A model generated the notes under the pieces. The model did not search any database. It worked only from the letters and a program-made list of their open reading frames with translations, and was not told the DNA's origin. Position numbers and translations under genes: made by a program. Shown here piece after piece: positions 53,170-62,686 of a DNA stretch of 64,000 bases (positions are counted from its first letter, which is position 1; every line of letters starts with the position of its first letter). This stretch comes from Actinomycetaceae bacterium (GTDB lineage: Bacteria > Actinomycetota > Actinomycetes > Actinomycetales > Actinomycetaceae): contig JAUNVP010000013.1 in NCBI GenBank assembly GCA_030537615.1, forward strand, positions 1-64,000, read 5' to 3'.

Positions 53170-53649
53170 TTAGCTGTTCGGAACGAGAACCACCGCACCC
53201 GATTGGGTAATTCGTACGAGCGGGCCAGGACGGGGAACATGGACCAGTTCCGCGCCTTCTTTACGCGGGGCGGCCCGCCGGCCTCGTCGCAATGGCAAAA
53301 CGTCGCCTTGTGCGGAAGCCGCGAAGATCCGATCCCGGCGTTCTTCATGTTGCGCAACCCGATACCGCAAAGACGCAACTTCTTCGCGCAAAGCACTCAG
53401 TTCATCACTCGCTTCATCGAGTTGTGCCTCGAGTTCAAGGATCCGACGGATTCCTTCGAGGTTGATCCCTTCGTCTTGTGAAAGGCGTTGCACCTGCCGC
53501 AATCGCTCGACATCACGAGGAGTGTAGCGGCGGCCCCGGCCCTTGGTGCGCGCGGGGATGACGATGCCGAGCCGATCGTATTGGCGAAGCGTCTGCGGGT
53601 GCATTCCCGCCAGCTGAGCTGCCACTGATATCACGTAGGTCGTTGCCAT
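53170..53649 (-). CDS. hspR: HspR, MerR-family heat-shock repressor
   Basis: The 159-aa protein has an N-terminal MerR winged helix (VISVAAQLAGMHPQTLRQYDRLGIVIPARTKG-R), followed by a coiled coil and an Arg-rich tail. It represses dnaK and clpB through HAIR sites when folded, with DnaK as co-repressor (known from Streptomyces). ATG 53649 has AGGGGGTG upstream. A strong hairpin precedes the ribosome site. It is the last gene of the dnaK operon, as in other actinobacteria. Confidence 0.95.
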   Translation of the reverse strand: MATTYVISVAAQLAGMHPQTLRQYDRLGIVIPARTKGRGRRYTPRDVERLRQVQRLSQDEGINLEGIRRILELEAQLDEASDELSALREEVASLRYRVAQHEERRDRIFAASAQGDVLPLRRGRRAAPRKEGAELVHVPRPGPLVRITQSGAVVLVPNS

Positions 53650-53667
53650 GTTCACCCCCTGATGTGC

Positions 53668-53701
53668 GTTTGGAAGCTGGGGTTTCCCCCAGCTTCCAAA
53701 C
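53668..53701 (-). promoter_or_regulatory. Intercistronic hairpin between dnaJ and hspR
   Basis: A perfect 15-bp stem (53668-53682 with 53687-53701, loop TTTC) is located 6 nt after the dnaJ stop and just upstream of the hspR ribosome site. There is no T-run. It probably limits hspR expression or marks an RNA processing point. Confidence 0.75.
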
Positions 53702-53707
53702 TATCAA

Positions 53708-54733
53708 CTACTTCTTGACTTCCTCAGCAAAACCGGATCGAGGGTCCCAGTCCTTCGTGGCTTGGGCTAGCGATTTCACGGCCGCTTTAACGTCAGCATT
53801 GAGATCGGTCGGAACGGCGATTTCCACCTCAATAATGAGATCGCCCTTCTTCCGCCCCTTCGCAACTCCACGCTTGCGCACTCGTAGCTGCGTTCCCGAC
53901 GACGTACCCGGCGGCACCTTCACGGTAACTGACGAACCGTCGAGCAGAGGCACAGTGACTTTAGCTCCCAGCACTGCTTCGGAATAGGACACCGGAACCT
54001 TCATGTGAATGTTCTGCCCGTTGAGGGAGAACACAGGGTGTTTCTCTAGCGACACCGTGACAACGAGATCTCCTGCGGGACCACCGTTGAGACCGGGGCG
54101 TCCCTTGCCGCGCAGACGGATCTTTTGACCATCGGAAACACCTGCGGGAATACGCACGGTCATAGAACGTCCTTCGACGCTCATTTTCAGTGTCGCACCC
54201 TCAACTGCCTGGCGCAGAGTCAGCGTGGTTGAGGCCGCGAGATCGGCACCCTTGTGCGGTTGCGCCCCGAATCCGCCCTGCTGGCCGTACCCGGAACCGT
54301 AGTTGCCGAACCCTTGCTGTCCTTGACCGCCGCCAAACAGCCCGGACAGAATATCTTCAAATCCGGCACCTCCGGTGGAATTTCCTGAAGTGGAGAAGCG
54401 TACGCGGGAGTTACCGCCGCTAAACATGGCTCCGAAAAGGTCTTCGAAACCAGCGCCGCTAGCGCCCCCGGGTCCAGCGGAGAACCGTGCTCCGCCGCCA
54501 GCCATGGCACGAATCGCATCGTACTGTTTGCGCTGTTCAGGGTCCGATAGGACCTTGTACGCCTCGCCCACAGCTTTGAAACGCTCTTCCGCTTTTTTAT
54601 CTCCCGGCTTTTGATCCGGGTGATTTTGACGTGCCAGCTTGCGGTACGCCTTTTTGATGGTTTCAGCGTCGGCGTCTTTCGAGACACCGAGGACCTGATA
54701 GAAGTCCTTTTCCATCCAATCTTGTCCAGCCAT
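53708..54733 (-). CDS. dnaJ: DnaJ-type chaperone lacking zinc finger
   Basis: The J domain (about residues 10-75, with the HPD tripeptide in [11 protein letters not shown]) stimulates DnaK. A Gly/Phe-rich linker (about 80-160) follows, then a C-terminal substrate-binding region (about 170-330). No cysteine occurs at all, so the type I zinc finger (four CxxCxGxG motifs) is absent: the protein is CbpA-like (type II). The 341-aa length fits. It lies between grpE and hspR. Confidence 0.93.
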   Translation of the reverse strand: MAGQDWMEKDFYQVLGVSKDADAETIKKAYRKLARQNHPDQKPGDKKAEERFKAVGEAYKVLSDPEQRKQYDAIRAMAGGGARFSAGPGGASGAGFEDLFGAMFSGGNSRVRFSTSGNSTGGAGFEDILSGLFGGGQGQQGFGNYGSGYGQQGGFGAQPHKGADLAASTTLTLRQAVEGATLKMSVEGRSMTVRIPAGVSDGQKIRLRGKGRPGLNGGPAGDLVVTVSLEKHPVFSLNGQNIHMKVPVSYSEAVLGAKVTVPLLDGSSVTVKVPPGTSSGTQLRVRKRGVAKGRKKGDLIIEVEIAVPTDLNADVKAAVKSLAQATKDWDPRSGFAEEVKK

Positions 54734-54769
54734 TGCTTCTCACCTCCTTATCGAGATTGTGTCGACCGC

Positions 54770-55396
54770 TCATTCAGGCTTAGCGACAATGACCTTTGCC
54801 GGCCGCAGAACCTTTTCACCGGTTTTGTATCCGTGCTGAATCACCTGCTGCACCTGCTCGGTATCGACATCCGCTGACGGGGTTGCGAGAACGGCTTCGT
54901 GAATAGCCGGGTCAAATTCTTCGCCTTCTACTCCGAATCTCTCGAACTCGTAGCGGGTTGCGAGCGTCGATTCAAACTTCGTTGCAATAGCGGCAAATGG
55001 GCCATCGGTGAGTGCACCGGCCGCGCGTGCGGCTTCAATATCGTCGAGAACAGGCATGAGAGCCTCAATGACATCTTCTCGCCCCATTCCGCGAGCGGCC
55101 GCAACATCAGTTTTCGAGCGACGCACGTAATTGTTGTACTGCTGCGTGAGGTTGTAGTGGTCGGCGCGGGCCCGAGCGAGGTCGTCACCGAGCTGGTCGA
55201 GTTCCTTGCGGGCTCGAGTTAGCTCATCTTCGTCCTCGTCAATATCGATGTCAGATAGTTGCTCTTCGAGATGTGAAATGTCCTCGTCGAGTACCGACTC
55301 TTCGGGCTCTGCGCCCGTGGGGGCGGACTGATCTTCCGCCCCCACGGTCACGTCCTCACGGTCTTCCTCGGAAGACTCATGATTTCGTTCGGTCAC
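54770..55396 (-). CDS. grpE: Nucleotide exchange factor GrpE
   Basis: This 208-aa factor releases ADP from DnaK. A disordered acidic N-terminus (about 1-60) precedes the long coiled coil (about 55-110) and the GrpE beta-domain ([37 protein letters not shown]). It starts with GTG at 55396, overlapping the dnaK stop (GTGA), so it is translationally coupled. Confidence 0.95.
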   Translation of the reverse strand: MTERNHESSEEDREDVTVGAEDQSAPTGAEPEESVLDEDISHLEEQLSDIDIDEDEDELTRARKELDQLGDDLARARADHYNLTQQYNNYVRRSKTDVAAARGMGREDVIEALMPVLDDIEAARAAGALTDGPFAAIATKFESTLATRYEFERFGVEGEEFDPAIHEAVLATPSADVDTEQVQQVIQHGYKTGEKVLRPAKVIVAKPE

Positions 55397-57267
55397 TTGT
55401 TTTCATCCTCTTCGTCAACGATTTCCGCGTCAACGATGTCGTCATCGTCCTGGCTCGGGGCTTCCTGCGCGCCCTCGCCTTCAGCCTGAGCAGCCTGCTC
55501 AGCCTGGGCGGCGGCGTAGACTTCCTGACCGATCTTCATGCTCGACTCGTTGAGCTTCTCGAGAGCTGTCTTCACCGCATCGATGTCGTCATCTTCGAGA
55601 GCCTTCTTCACGGCGTCGAGATCTTCGCGCACCGCGGTTGCAGTCTCGTCAGAAATCTTGTCAGCTTCATCCTTGAGGATCTTCTCCGTCTGGTAGACAG
55701 CCTGCTCTGCACCGTTGCGCAGTTCGGCTGCTTCGCGACGCTTCTTGTCCTCTTCGGCGTGGGCTTCAGCTTCCTTCACCATGCGGTCGATTTCGTCCTT
55801 CGGCAGAGCAGATCCGCCAGTGATGGTCATCGACTGTTCCTTGCCGGTGCCGCGGTCCTTAGCGGACACGTGGACGATACCGTTGGCGTCAATGTCGAAG
55901 GTGACCTCAATCTGCGGAATGCCGCGAGGCGCCGGAGCAATACCGGTCAGTTCGAAGGTTCCAAGCGGCTTGTTATCGCGCGCGAACTCGCGTTCACCCT
56001 GGAATACCTGGATGAGAACGGACGGCTGGTTGTCTTCCGCGGTGGAGAACACCTCGGTCGACTTGGTCGGGATCGCGGTGTTGCGGTCGATGAGCTTCGT
56101 CATGAAGCCGCCCTTGGTCTCGATACCGAGCGACAGCGGGGTGACGTCGATGAGGAGAACGTCCTTGCGCTCACCCTGCATGACACCGGCCTGGAGAGCG
56201 GCGCCCATGGCGACGACCTCATCCGGGTTCACGGACTTCGACGGTTCCTTGCCACCGGTCAGTTTCTTAACGACCTCACTGACCGCGGGCATACGGGTGG
56301 AACCACCCACGAGAATGACGTGGTCGATGTCAGAAACGGAGATTCCCGCGTCGCGGATAACCGCGTGGAATGGAGCCTTGGTGCGCTCGAGCAGATCGGC
56401 AGTCATTTCTTCGAACTTCGCGCGGGTCAGAGTCTCGTCGAGGTGGACGGGTACACCGTCAACCATGGTGAGGTACTGAAGCGAGATGTTCGTCGAGGTC
56501 GAGGAGGACAGTTCCTTCTTCGCTTGCTCAGCCGCGTCGCGCAGACGCTGCATGGCAACCGGGTCCTTCGACAGATCGTTGCCGGTCTTTGACTTCACCT
56601 GGGAGACGAGCCAGTCGACGATCTTGCCGTCCCAATCGTCACCACCGAGACGGTTGTCACCGGAAGTGGCGCGAACTTCGATCGTTGAGAACGTTGAATC
56701 GTCCTCCGAGTCCTTACCGATTTCGAGCAGGGACACGTCGAACGTTCCGCCGCCGAGATCGAAAACGAGGATCAGTTCGTCTTCCTTGCCCTTGGCGAGG
56801 CCGTAAGCGAGAGCGGCCGCGGTGGGCTCGTTGACAATGCGGGTGACGTTGAGGCCGGCGATGCGTCCAGCGTCCTTGGTTGCCTGACGCTCAGCGTCGT
56901 TGAAGTATGCGGGAACGGTGATAACCGCGTCGGAGATTGGTTCGCCGAGGTACTCTTCAGCATCGCGCTTGAGCTTACCGAGAATACGAGCCGAGATTTC
57001 CTGCGCGGTGTAGGTCTTGTCGTCAATGTTGACGTCCCAATCGGTTCCCATGTGGCGCTTGACCGACATGATGGTGCGGTCAACGTTGGTTACGGCCTGA
57101 CGTTTTGCGATTTCACCGACGAGCACTTCGCCGGTCTTGGAGAATGCGACGACGGACGGGGTTGTCCGAGTTCCCTCCGCATTCGCAATGATTGTGGGCT
57201 CTCCACCTTCGAGGGTGGCGATAGCCGAGTTCGTGGTGCCAAGGTCGATACCTACTGCACGTGCCAT
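55393..57267 (-). CDS. dnaK: Hsp70 chaperone DnaK
   Basis: This ATP-dependent Hsp70 has 624 aa from ATG 57267 (GGAGGCC upstream; [17 protein letters not shown]). It has the ATPase domain ([35 protein letters not shown]) and the substrate-binding domain with a C-terminal acidic DDD/EDE tail. Two HAIR operators lie 27-109 nt upstream. It heads the operon dnaK-grpE-dnaJ-hspR. Confidence 0.97.
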   Translation of the reverse strand: MARAVGIDLGTTNSAIATLEGGEPTIIANAEGTRTTPSVVAFSKTGEVLVGEIAKRQAVTNVDRTIMSVKRHMGTDWDVNIDDKTYTAQEISARILGKLKRDAEEYLGEPISDAVITVPAYFNDAERQATKDAGRIAGLNVTRIVNEPTAAALAYGLAKGKEDELILVFDLGGGTFDVSLLEIGKDSEDDSTFSTIEVRATSGDNRLGGDDWDGKIVDWLVSQVKSKTGNDLSKDPVAMQRLRDAAEQAKKELSSSTSTNISLQYLTMVDGVPVHLDETLTRAKFEEMTADLLERTKAPFHAVIRDAGISVSDIDHVILVGGSTRMPAVSEVVKKLTGGKEPSKSVNPDEVVAMGAALQAGVMQGERKDVLLIDVTPLSLGIETKGGFMTKLIDRNTAIPTKSTEVFSTAEDNQPSVLIQVFQGEREFARDNKPLGTFELTGIAPAPRGIPQIEVTFDIDANGIVHVSAKDRGTGKEQSMTITGGSALPKDEIDRMVKEAEAHAEEDKKRREAAELRNGAEQAVYQTEKILKDEADKISDETATAVREDLDAVKKALEDDDIDAVKTALEKLNESSMKIGQEVYAAAQAEQAAQAEGEGAQEAPSQDDDDIVDAEIVDEEDENK

Positions 57268-57293
57268 AGTAATGGCCTCCTTCATAAACCTAA

Positions 57294-57376
57294 GTTGAGT
57301 CTGTTGCACTCAAGTCTAATCTGTCTGCCGACGGTGTCAACTTGAGAGTCGCAAACTTGAGTCTACTTAACTCAAC
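57294..57376 (-). promoter_or_regulatory. Two HAIR operators upstream of dnaK
   Basis: Site 1: GTTGAGT (57294-57300), 7-nt spacer, ACTCAAG (57308-57314). Site 2: CTTGAGT (57356-57362), 7-nt spacer, ACTCAAC (57370-57376). A single half-site AACTTGAGA lies between them (around 57338-57347). This is the HspR-binding layout of actinobacterial dnaK operons. Confidence 0.93.
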
Positions 57377-57514
57377 CTTGGGTAGAGAGTGTTTATTCCC
57401 AGACAAACAACCTGACGCGTGATGCTCGCCACACCCCGGTGTGACCGCCGATCAGCAAACATCATCTGAAATCATCTGATTTTTACAGATCAGTCATTAA
57501 TGTATGATTAATAG

Positions 57515-58108
57515 ATGTTCGTTTTGACTGTAGACCAGCGAGGCTCACGCACTCAGCCCGACCGCGTTCCCGAGGCCATCGACCTCCTGAGCGCGGTCAC
57601 GACTGTGCGAGCGTTCGAACGCACCGTCGGCGACGAATTTCAAGGAGTACTATCCGATCCGGTAGCCGTAGCGGAAGCGCTCGAGATTCTTACCCGCAAT
57701 AAGGGATGGCACATCGGCCTCGGACTCGGAACCGTCGATCAGCCCTTGCCAGCAAACGCGCGAGAAGGCGATGGGCCAGCATTTCGCGCCGCTCGCAACG
57801 CGGTTGACCGCGCCAAGAAAGAGAAAGCCACCGTGTTTCTCACCGAGGATCCCAACGACGAACGCGCCTGCGCCAATGCGCAGGCTCTCTGGCGACTGAT
57901 GGAGGCACTTCTGCAAGCACGTACAGCGAGGCAATGGGAAATCAGCCATCTCGCTCGTCACGCGACCGGAGCCGAAGTAGCCAAAGCCCAAGACGTGACA
58001 CCACAGACGATCTCGACGGTTCTGCAGGCAGCCCACCACCGAGAGATTGAAGAAGCTCGCCCGGCAGTCATCGACCTGTTGTCACGATGGGAGAGCACCC
58101 GTGAATAG
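57515..58108 (+). CDS. SatD-type protein with helix-turn-helix region
   Basis: The 197-aa protein matches the actinobacterial SatD-like family: TVDQRGSR near the N-terminus, RTVGDEFQGV and GWHIGLGLGTV. A C-terminal helix-turn-helix-like part (AEVAKAQDVTPQTISTVLQAAHHREI) may bind DNA. The function is not established. The ATG at 57515 follows an AT-rich stretch with direct repeats ATCATCTGA (around 57461-57479). A small membrane-protein gene overlaps its end by 8 nt. Confidence 0.8.
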   Translation: MFVLTVDQRGSRTQPDRVPEAIDLLSAVTTVRAFERTVGDEFQGVLSDPVAVAEALEILTRNKGWHIGLGLGTVDQPLPANAREGDGPAFRAARNAVDRAKKEKATVFLTEDPNDERACANAQALWRLMEALLQARTARQWEISHLARHATGAEVAKAQDVTPQTISTVLQAAHHREIEEARPAVIDLLSRWESTRE

Positions 58109-58358
58109 TCTCGGTACACTTTTGCCAGTACACGGTGAGGTTGCGGCAATCTGGACAGCTTGTATCGCGACCTCCATGATCCTCGGTTGGGGAGTCACCG
58201 CACTCATTCTCACAATCGCGAAAGCGCCCAAACCAACGATCACAGTCGAACGCATCCCCCTTCTTGAAGCTCGCGATTCTGCCACCCGTGAAGTCATGCG
58301 CGGCGGCACACTAATCGGCCTTTTGGAACGGACGATTATCACCACGCTTGCGACCTAG
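58101..58358 (+). CDS. Small membrane protein (SatD partner, possibly truncated)
   Basis: An 85-aa protein from GTG 58101, overlapping the SatD end by 8 nt. It has one membrane segment (about 12-35) and a C-terminal GGTLIGLLERTIITTL, a motif seen in longer membrane proteins found next to SatD genes. It ends right after this motif, so it may be truncated, but no frameshift that would continue it is obvious. Confidence 0.55.
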   Translation: MNSLGTLLPVHGEVAAIWTACIATSMILGWGVTALILTIAKAPKPTITVERIPLLEARDSATREVMRGGTLIGLLERTIITTLAT

Positions 58359-58484
58359 CCACACCGGGCCATGATGTAGTGGAGTACGGGATGTCGCATC
58401 AGCCCCGCGGGTCTAGTATTCTGCTAGCTCGACGCCACGCCCTCCCGGCGACCGTCGCTCCGGCGAGTAGTAAAGGATCCAACC

Positions 58485-59129
58485 GTGACTTCAACTATGT
58501 GGATTGCCCTGCTGGGGACATTTCTCGTCGCGGTCATGTCTCCGGGACCGGACTTCCTAATCGTTTTACGAATGTCGCTATCGAGTGGTCGACGAGTGGG
58601 ACGGATGGCGGCTTCAGGCATAGCGACGGGCACAATCCTGTGGATTATTGCGACGATGGTGGGAATCGTTGCGCTCATTAATAGTCACCCAACGGCATCG
58701 TTCATCATCCGCTTGGTAGGCGCTGGATTCCTCACCGTTTACGGTGCGCAAATCCTGCTCGCAACAGTGCGATCAGCCTCCGAAACACGAGAATCCATCG
58801 ATTCGGCGATCTCTACGCACCACTCTCCCGGTCGAGCGTTTCGCCTTGGATTCCTCACCACAACAGTGGGAAACCCGAAAGCTGTCGTGTTCTACACGGC
58901 ATTCTTTGCGACGATGCTGCCGCCGGGGATGGGCGTGTTCGATTCGCTCCTGCTCGGGGTATGCATGGTGCTCATTTCCTTTAGCTGGTTTGCTATTGTC
59001 GCCACAGTGGCGGCAAATGAGACATTTATTCGCGGCTATCAGCGCTTACACCGCCCCATCGACGTCCTACTCGGCGTGCTATTCGTCATCCTCGGTATCG
59101 GCCTGTTCCCGTGGGGGCGGTTCTTCTAG
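58485..59129 (+). CDS. LysE/RhtB-family amino acid exporter
   Basis: This 214-aa exporter has about six transmembrane segments and the N-terminal signature VAVMSPGPDFLIVLR of the LysE superfamily. GNPKAVVFYTAFFATMLP is the second conserved loop. The start is GTG at 58485 with AAAGGA upstream. The substrate is unknown. Confidence 0.92.
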   Translation: MTSTMWIALLGTFLVAVMSPGPDFLIVLRMSLSSGRRVGRMAASGIATGTILWIIATMVGIVALINSHPTASFIIRLVGAGFLTVYGAQILLATVRSASETRESIDSAISTHHSPGRAFRLGFLTTTVGNPKAVVFYTAFFATMLPPGMGVFDSLLLGVCMVLISFSWFAIVATVAANETFIRGYQRLHRPIDVLLGVLFVILGIGLFPWGRFF

Positions 59130-59153
59130 GGAATGTGGATCCCCCCGCAAGCG

Positions 59154-59305
59154 TAGGCTCTATCTAACAGTAGGTCCCGTGTCCCGCGCCGCTCTCTCAA
59201 CGCCGGAGGCTCTCTCACCGCACTCAGTTTCGCAAGGCAGAGCCTACAACCGCCAAATTCACGGTTACAGTGAGGCCAATCCCCCCTGCGTAGACTCTCT
59301 CTAAC
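59154..59305. repeat. Intergenic repeat element B
   Basis: The gap 59130-59428 has no plausible gene. It holds TAGGCTCTATCTAAC (59154-59168) and TAGACTCTCTCTAAC (59291-59305), variants of the motif in element A. The stretch 59266-59305 (starting TACAGTGAGGC) matches element A 40086-40123 in reverse orientation. A second CAATCCCCC pattern occurs near 59328-59338. Confidence 0.75.
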
Positions 59306-59428
59306 CGCAGACCACCGCAAATCAGTCAATCCCCCGCATACGCAAGCCTCAAACCAGCGCTAACACGGGCCAAACTCCCTACCCTGTACCGTCGATTTAG
59401 GCACCTGAGGGGGAGAAGAATTTGCGAT

Positions 59429-60877
59429 TCAGTCGGCGTCTACAGTTTGCCGAATCAGTTGTTTGACGGCCTGTGCATCATTTGGCATGTCAATCACGTG
59501 CTGCGGCTGGGACTCGATTCCTGCAAAACGCTCGGGTATCTCGGGCCTGAAGCCAATAGCTTCTTCGATTGTTTCGGCAAACTTCACCGGGAGCGCTGTT
59601 TCCAACACGATGAGCGGAGGCTCAACTACTCCGCCGCGTATCGCGTCGCGCCCCACTTTCCACGCATCGGCTGTATGCGGATCAATGATGATGTCTTCGT
59701 GCCGGTAGACGGATTCAATCGAATCAATGCGGTCCGAATGCGTCGACGATCCCGACAGGAAACCGTACCGCATCCGAGCATCGGCGAAAGCCGGAGTACC
59801 CGCTAGGCTGAACTCACCGTTCGATGCCAGTTCCTGACCGAAAAGCTGTCGCACAGTCATCTGATCTCGGCCAACCAAGTCAAACACGAAACGCTCAAAG
59901 TTTGACGCCTTAGAAATATCCATCGACGGGCTGGACGTCGCTAACGTCTCAGTACCGCTACGCACCCGATACACGCCGGTACGGAAGAACTCATCGAGCA
60001 CATCGTTCTCGTTCGTCGCAACGATGAGCCGATCGATTGGCACTCCCATTGACCGTGCGATGTGACCGGCGCAGATGTCCCCAAAATTGCCAGTTGGCAC
60101 CGAGAACGATACCTTTCGGCGCGGATCACCACTCACCTGAATCCACGCGGCAATGTAGTACACAACCTGAGCCAGTAGACGCGCCCAGTTAATCGAGTTC
60201 ACCGCGCCGATACTGTACTGCTCCTTGAACTGCGCGTCGGCAGAAATCGCCTTAACGATGTCCTGACAGTCGTCAAACACACCCTCAACCGCAATATTCG
60301 TGATCGCGGGGTCGTCGAGACCGTACATCTGAGCTCTTTGGAAAGCCGTCATGCGACCGGCCGGAGTGAGCATAAACACCCGAATCCGGTCTTTGCCGAG
60401 CATCGCGTATTCGGCTGACGATCCGGTGTCACCCGACGTTGCTCCAACGATATTGAGCCAGCGACCTTCTCGGCGAAGCACGTACTCAAACAAGTGGCCC
60501 AACATTTGCATCGCCATATCCTTGAACGCTGCTGTCGGACCATTCGACAGATGAAGAAGCCACATTCCGTCAGGGAGTGCGGATACCGGCGCGACTTCCT
60601 TCGTGCCGAACACGTGAGGGGAGTAGGCCTTCTTGCACAGGTAGCGCAAGTCCGGTTCGGGGATGTCGTCAATGTAGAGACGCATCACTTCAAAAGCCAG
60701 AGCCGCGTACCCCTCCTCCCGGAAAATTCGCGTCCACTCGCTCAGCATTTCCGCACTGACCTGCGGGTATTCCACCGGCATGTATAACCCACCGTCGGGG
60801 GCGAGGCCGCGCAACAAAATGTCCGTGAATGTACGAAGCTCATCAGAATCCGTGCCGCGAGTCGAGTAATAACGCAT
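59429..60877 (-). CDS. thrC: Threonine synthase
   Basis: This PLP enzyme converts O-phosphohomoserine to threonine. It has 482 aa, an N-terminal MRYYSTRGTDSDEL, the PLP lysine in SNGPTAAFKDMAMQ, the cofactor-phosphate loop VGATSGDTGSSAEYA, and the downstream SFSVPTGNFGDI motif. The length and motifs fit the ThrC type without SAM regulation. Confidence 0.95.
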   Translation of the reverse strand: MRYYSTRGTDSDELRTFTDILLRGLAPDGGLYMPVEYPQVSAEMLSEWTRIFREEGYAALAFEVMRLYIDDIPEPDLRYLCKKAYSPHVFGTKEVAPVSALPDGMWLLHLSNGPTAAFKDMAMQMLGHLFEYVLRREGRWLNIVGATSGDTGSSAEYAMLGKDRIRVFMLTPAGRMTAFQRAQMYGLDDPAITNIAVEGVFDDCQDIVKAISADAQFKEQYSIGAVNSINWARLLAQVVYYIAAWIQVSGDPRRKVSFSVPTGNFGDICAGHIARSMGVPIDRLIVATNENDVLDEFFRTGVYRVRSGTETLATSSPSMDISKASNFERFVFDLVGRDQMTVRQLFGQELASNGEFSLAGTPAFADARMRYGFLSGSSTHSDRIDSIESVYRHEDIIIDPHTADAWKVGRDAIRGGVVEPPLIVLETALPVKFAETIEEAIGFRPEIPERFAGIESQPQHVIDMPNDAQAVKQLIRQTVDAD

Positions 60878-61088
60878 GATCCCTACCCTACCGACTTCCC
60901 ACTTGAGGTAAACCCCCGTCCCATAAATGACTCGCCACTATTGGACTTGAGGTCGAAAATGGCTTTCCTCCCCCTTAAAACAGCACCCCTGGACCTCGCT
61001 CAGGGAGAAGCCAGGGACGGTTCAGGGCAGTCCCTCATAGTTTTTGGTCGCCCGGATTGATTGACTGAAAGCGTCATAAGGAGAAACC

Positions 61089-61280
61089 ATGTTCACAGTA
61101 TTTGAAGCACTCACGACCGTTGTGTCACACACGTCAACAACCGACGTCGGCACCTCTGTATCCGCGAGCGGCCTACTCGATTCCCTGTCGAATACCACAA
61201 CCTTGTACGTCCTCATACTCATTTCAATCCCACTCGCGATTGCCCGGGGCATAACGATGTCTAAACGCGTCGACCTGTGA
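61089..61280 (+). CDS. Small single-span membrane protein, 63 aa
   Basis: ATG 61089 follows a good AAGGAG ribosome site. The protein has a Thr/Ser-rich N-terminal half and one transmembrane helix (TTLYVLILISIPLAIARGI) with a basic tail SKRVDL. No family is recognised. Upstream, 60878-61088 holds no gene. It contains a CCCTGG/CCAGGG inverted repeat (around 60987-61016) that may belong to the thrC leader. Confidence 0.55.
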   Translation: MFTVFEALTTVVSHTSTTDVGTSVSASGLLDSLSNTTTLYVLILISIPLAIARGITMSKRVDL

Positions 61281-61345
61281 CCTAGACAACTTTCTTACGC
61301 CCATTACAATAGAGCTGACGTCACTATCGAACCAAAGAGGCCTTT

Positions 61346-61789
61346 ATGAGCGTAGAGATCATTGAAACAGCGACCCAAGAACTAACCGACGCAATGGAGC
61401 GACTCATCCCCCAACTGTCGTCGTCAAGCCCTGCCCTCACTCCGGAGGAGACCACGCGTTTCGTCTCCCAACCCAGCGTCAAACTCTTCGTATTCCGTAC
61501 CGACAACGAAGATGGCACACCTGGAACAATCGAGGGAATGCTAACACTCGTTCTCTTCCATATCCCGACCGGACTTCGCGCTTGGATCGAGGACGTTGTC
61601 GTCTCCGAAGAAACCCGCGGGCAGGGAGCAGGACGCAAACTCACCGAGGCCGCTCTCGACTACGCGCGTGAGGCCGGAGCTCGCACTGTTGATCTCACGT
61701 CACGCCCCTCGCGCGAAGCCGCGAACCGTCTCTACCAGCGGTGCGGATTCGAAAAGCGCCAGACCAACGTCTACCGCTACCGCATGTAA
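61346..61789 (+). CDS. GNAT-family N-acetyltransferase
   Basis: This 147-aa GCN5-type acetyltransferase contains the acetyl-CoA-binding motif A EETRGQGAGRKLTEAALDYAR and the C-terminal segment RLYQRCGFEKRQTNVYRYRM. The substrate is unknown. The ATG at 61346 has AGAGG upstream. An intrinsic terminator follows. Confidence 0.9.
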   Translation: MSVEIIETATQELTDAMERLIPQLSSSSPALTPEETTRFVSQPSVKLFVFRTDNEDGTPGTIEGMLTLVLFHIPTGLRAWIEDVVVSEETRGQGAGRKLTEAALDYAREAGARTVDLTSRPSREAANRLYQRCGFEKRQTNVYRYRM

Positions 61790-61802
61790 TCAGTTCCAAC
61801 CG

Positions 61803-61836
61803 CGGGGGTGTAAGTCTATCTTGCACCCCCGTTTTT
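61803..61836 (+). terminator. Intrinsic terminator
   Basis: A 12-bp stem (61803-61814 with 61820-61831, one G-U pair), 5-nt loop, then TTTTT. It lies between convergent genes. Confidence 0.88.
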
Positions 61837-61840
61837 ACTG

Positions 61841-62599
61841 TTAAAACGGCCAATTTCGCATGGCGTGCAGGCCGATAAATGTTGCCACGCCCACAGCGAG
61901 AAGAGCACTTATGCGACTAAACCACACCGAGTAACGGATAATCCACGTGCGCACCGACCGCAAGGATTGAACGAAATCCCAACGCAACGCCATCACAGTC
62001 GCAGCAATCGCTGGAAGGAGCGACATAGTAGCGAACGCCGCGTAACCGATCGGCGACGTGGACGCCGGTTCACCTGCGCTCAGGGCCACAGCCATGAGGA
62101 ACGGAGGGTCTGGAACCATCATGAGGGCTATCGCCGCGGCAACCACGAACGGCCCCCACCCGCTGCGGGCCACGACGTTACCAACACCGCGTCCGCCTGC
62201 TAAGAGAACTGAACGGACCGTGATCTCTTCGGTATCCTCAGAGCCACTCAGTGGCTCCTCTCCGGGCAGGAGTATTTGGGCTACTTGTTTCCCCATATCG
62301 TGCGGATTAACCCACAGGTAGAGTGCCCATGCAATGAGTCCGACGACGAATATCCATTCGGCGAAGAACATCCAGATTGGAATCGGCTCGGACCAGTCGG
62401 TGAAGGCTTCGAGCGGTCGTCCGACAAACACGCGAATAGCCACCCCCAGGGCGACGACTGCTACCACGCTTGTCCATGTCAGGAGGTGTAAACGACGCTT
62501 CGAGGCACCCGACAGCAACCCGGCTCCCAGCGCAACGAGGAGCATGATGTCGCCTTCGGCCAGTCCCAATCCGGCCATTGCCGCCACGTAATCGAACAT
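61841..62599 (-). CDS. Multi-span membrane protein of unknown function
   Basis: A 252-aa protein from ATG 62599, chosen because GGGAGGGAGCC lies just upstream; an in-frame start at 62653 has no such site. It has about six hydrophobic segments, a cytoplasmic loop with GEEPLSGSEDTEE, and GAP/LysE-like character in the way the helices are arranged. No family can be assigned with confidence. Confidence 0.7.
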   Translation of the reverse strand: MFDYVAAMAGLGLAEGDIMLLVALGAGLLSGASKRRLHLLTWTSVVAVVALGVAIRVFVGRPLEAFTDWSEPIPIWMFFAEWIFVVGLIAWALYLWVNPHDMGKQVAQILLPGEEPLSGSEDTEEITVRSVLLAGGRGVGNVVARSGWGPFVVAAAIALMMVPDPPFLMAVALSAGEPASTSPIGYAAFATMSLLPAIAATVMALRWDFVQSLRSVRTWIIRYSVWFSRISALLAVGVATFIGLHAMRNWPF

Positions 62600-62686
62600 G
62601 AGGCTCCCTCCCAGTGCGATCCCCATCATTACACACCGGAACACTTGACCCAACCATCGGTGCTTTCACCCACTATGATCGAAAGC

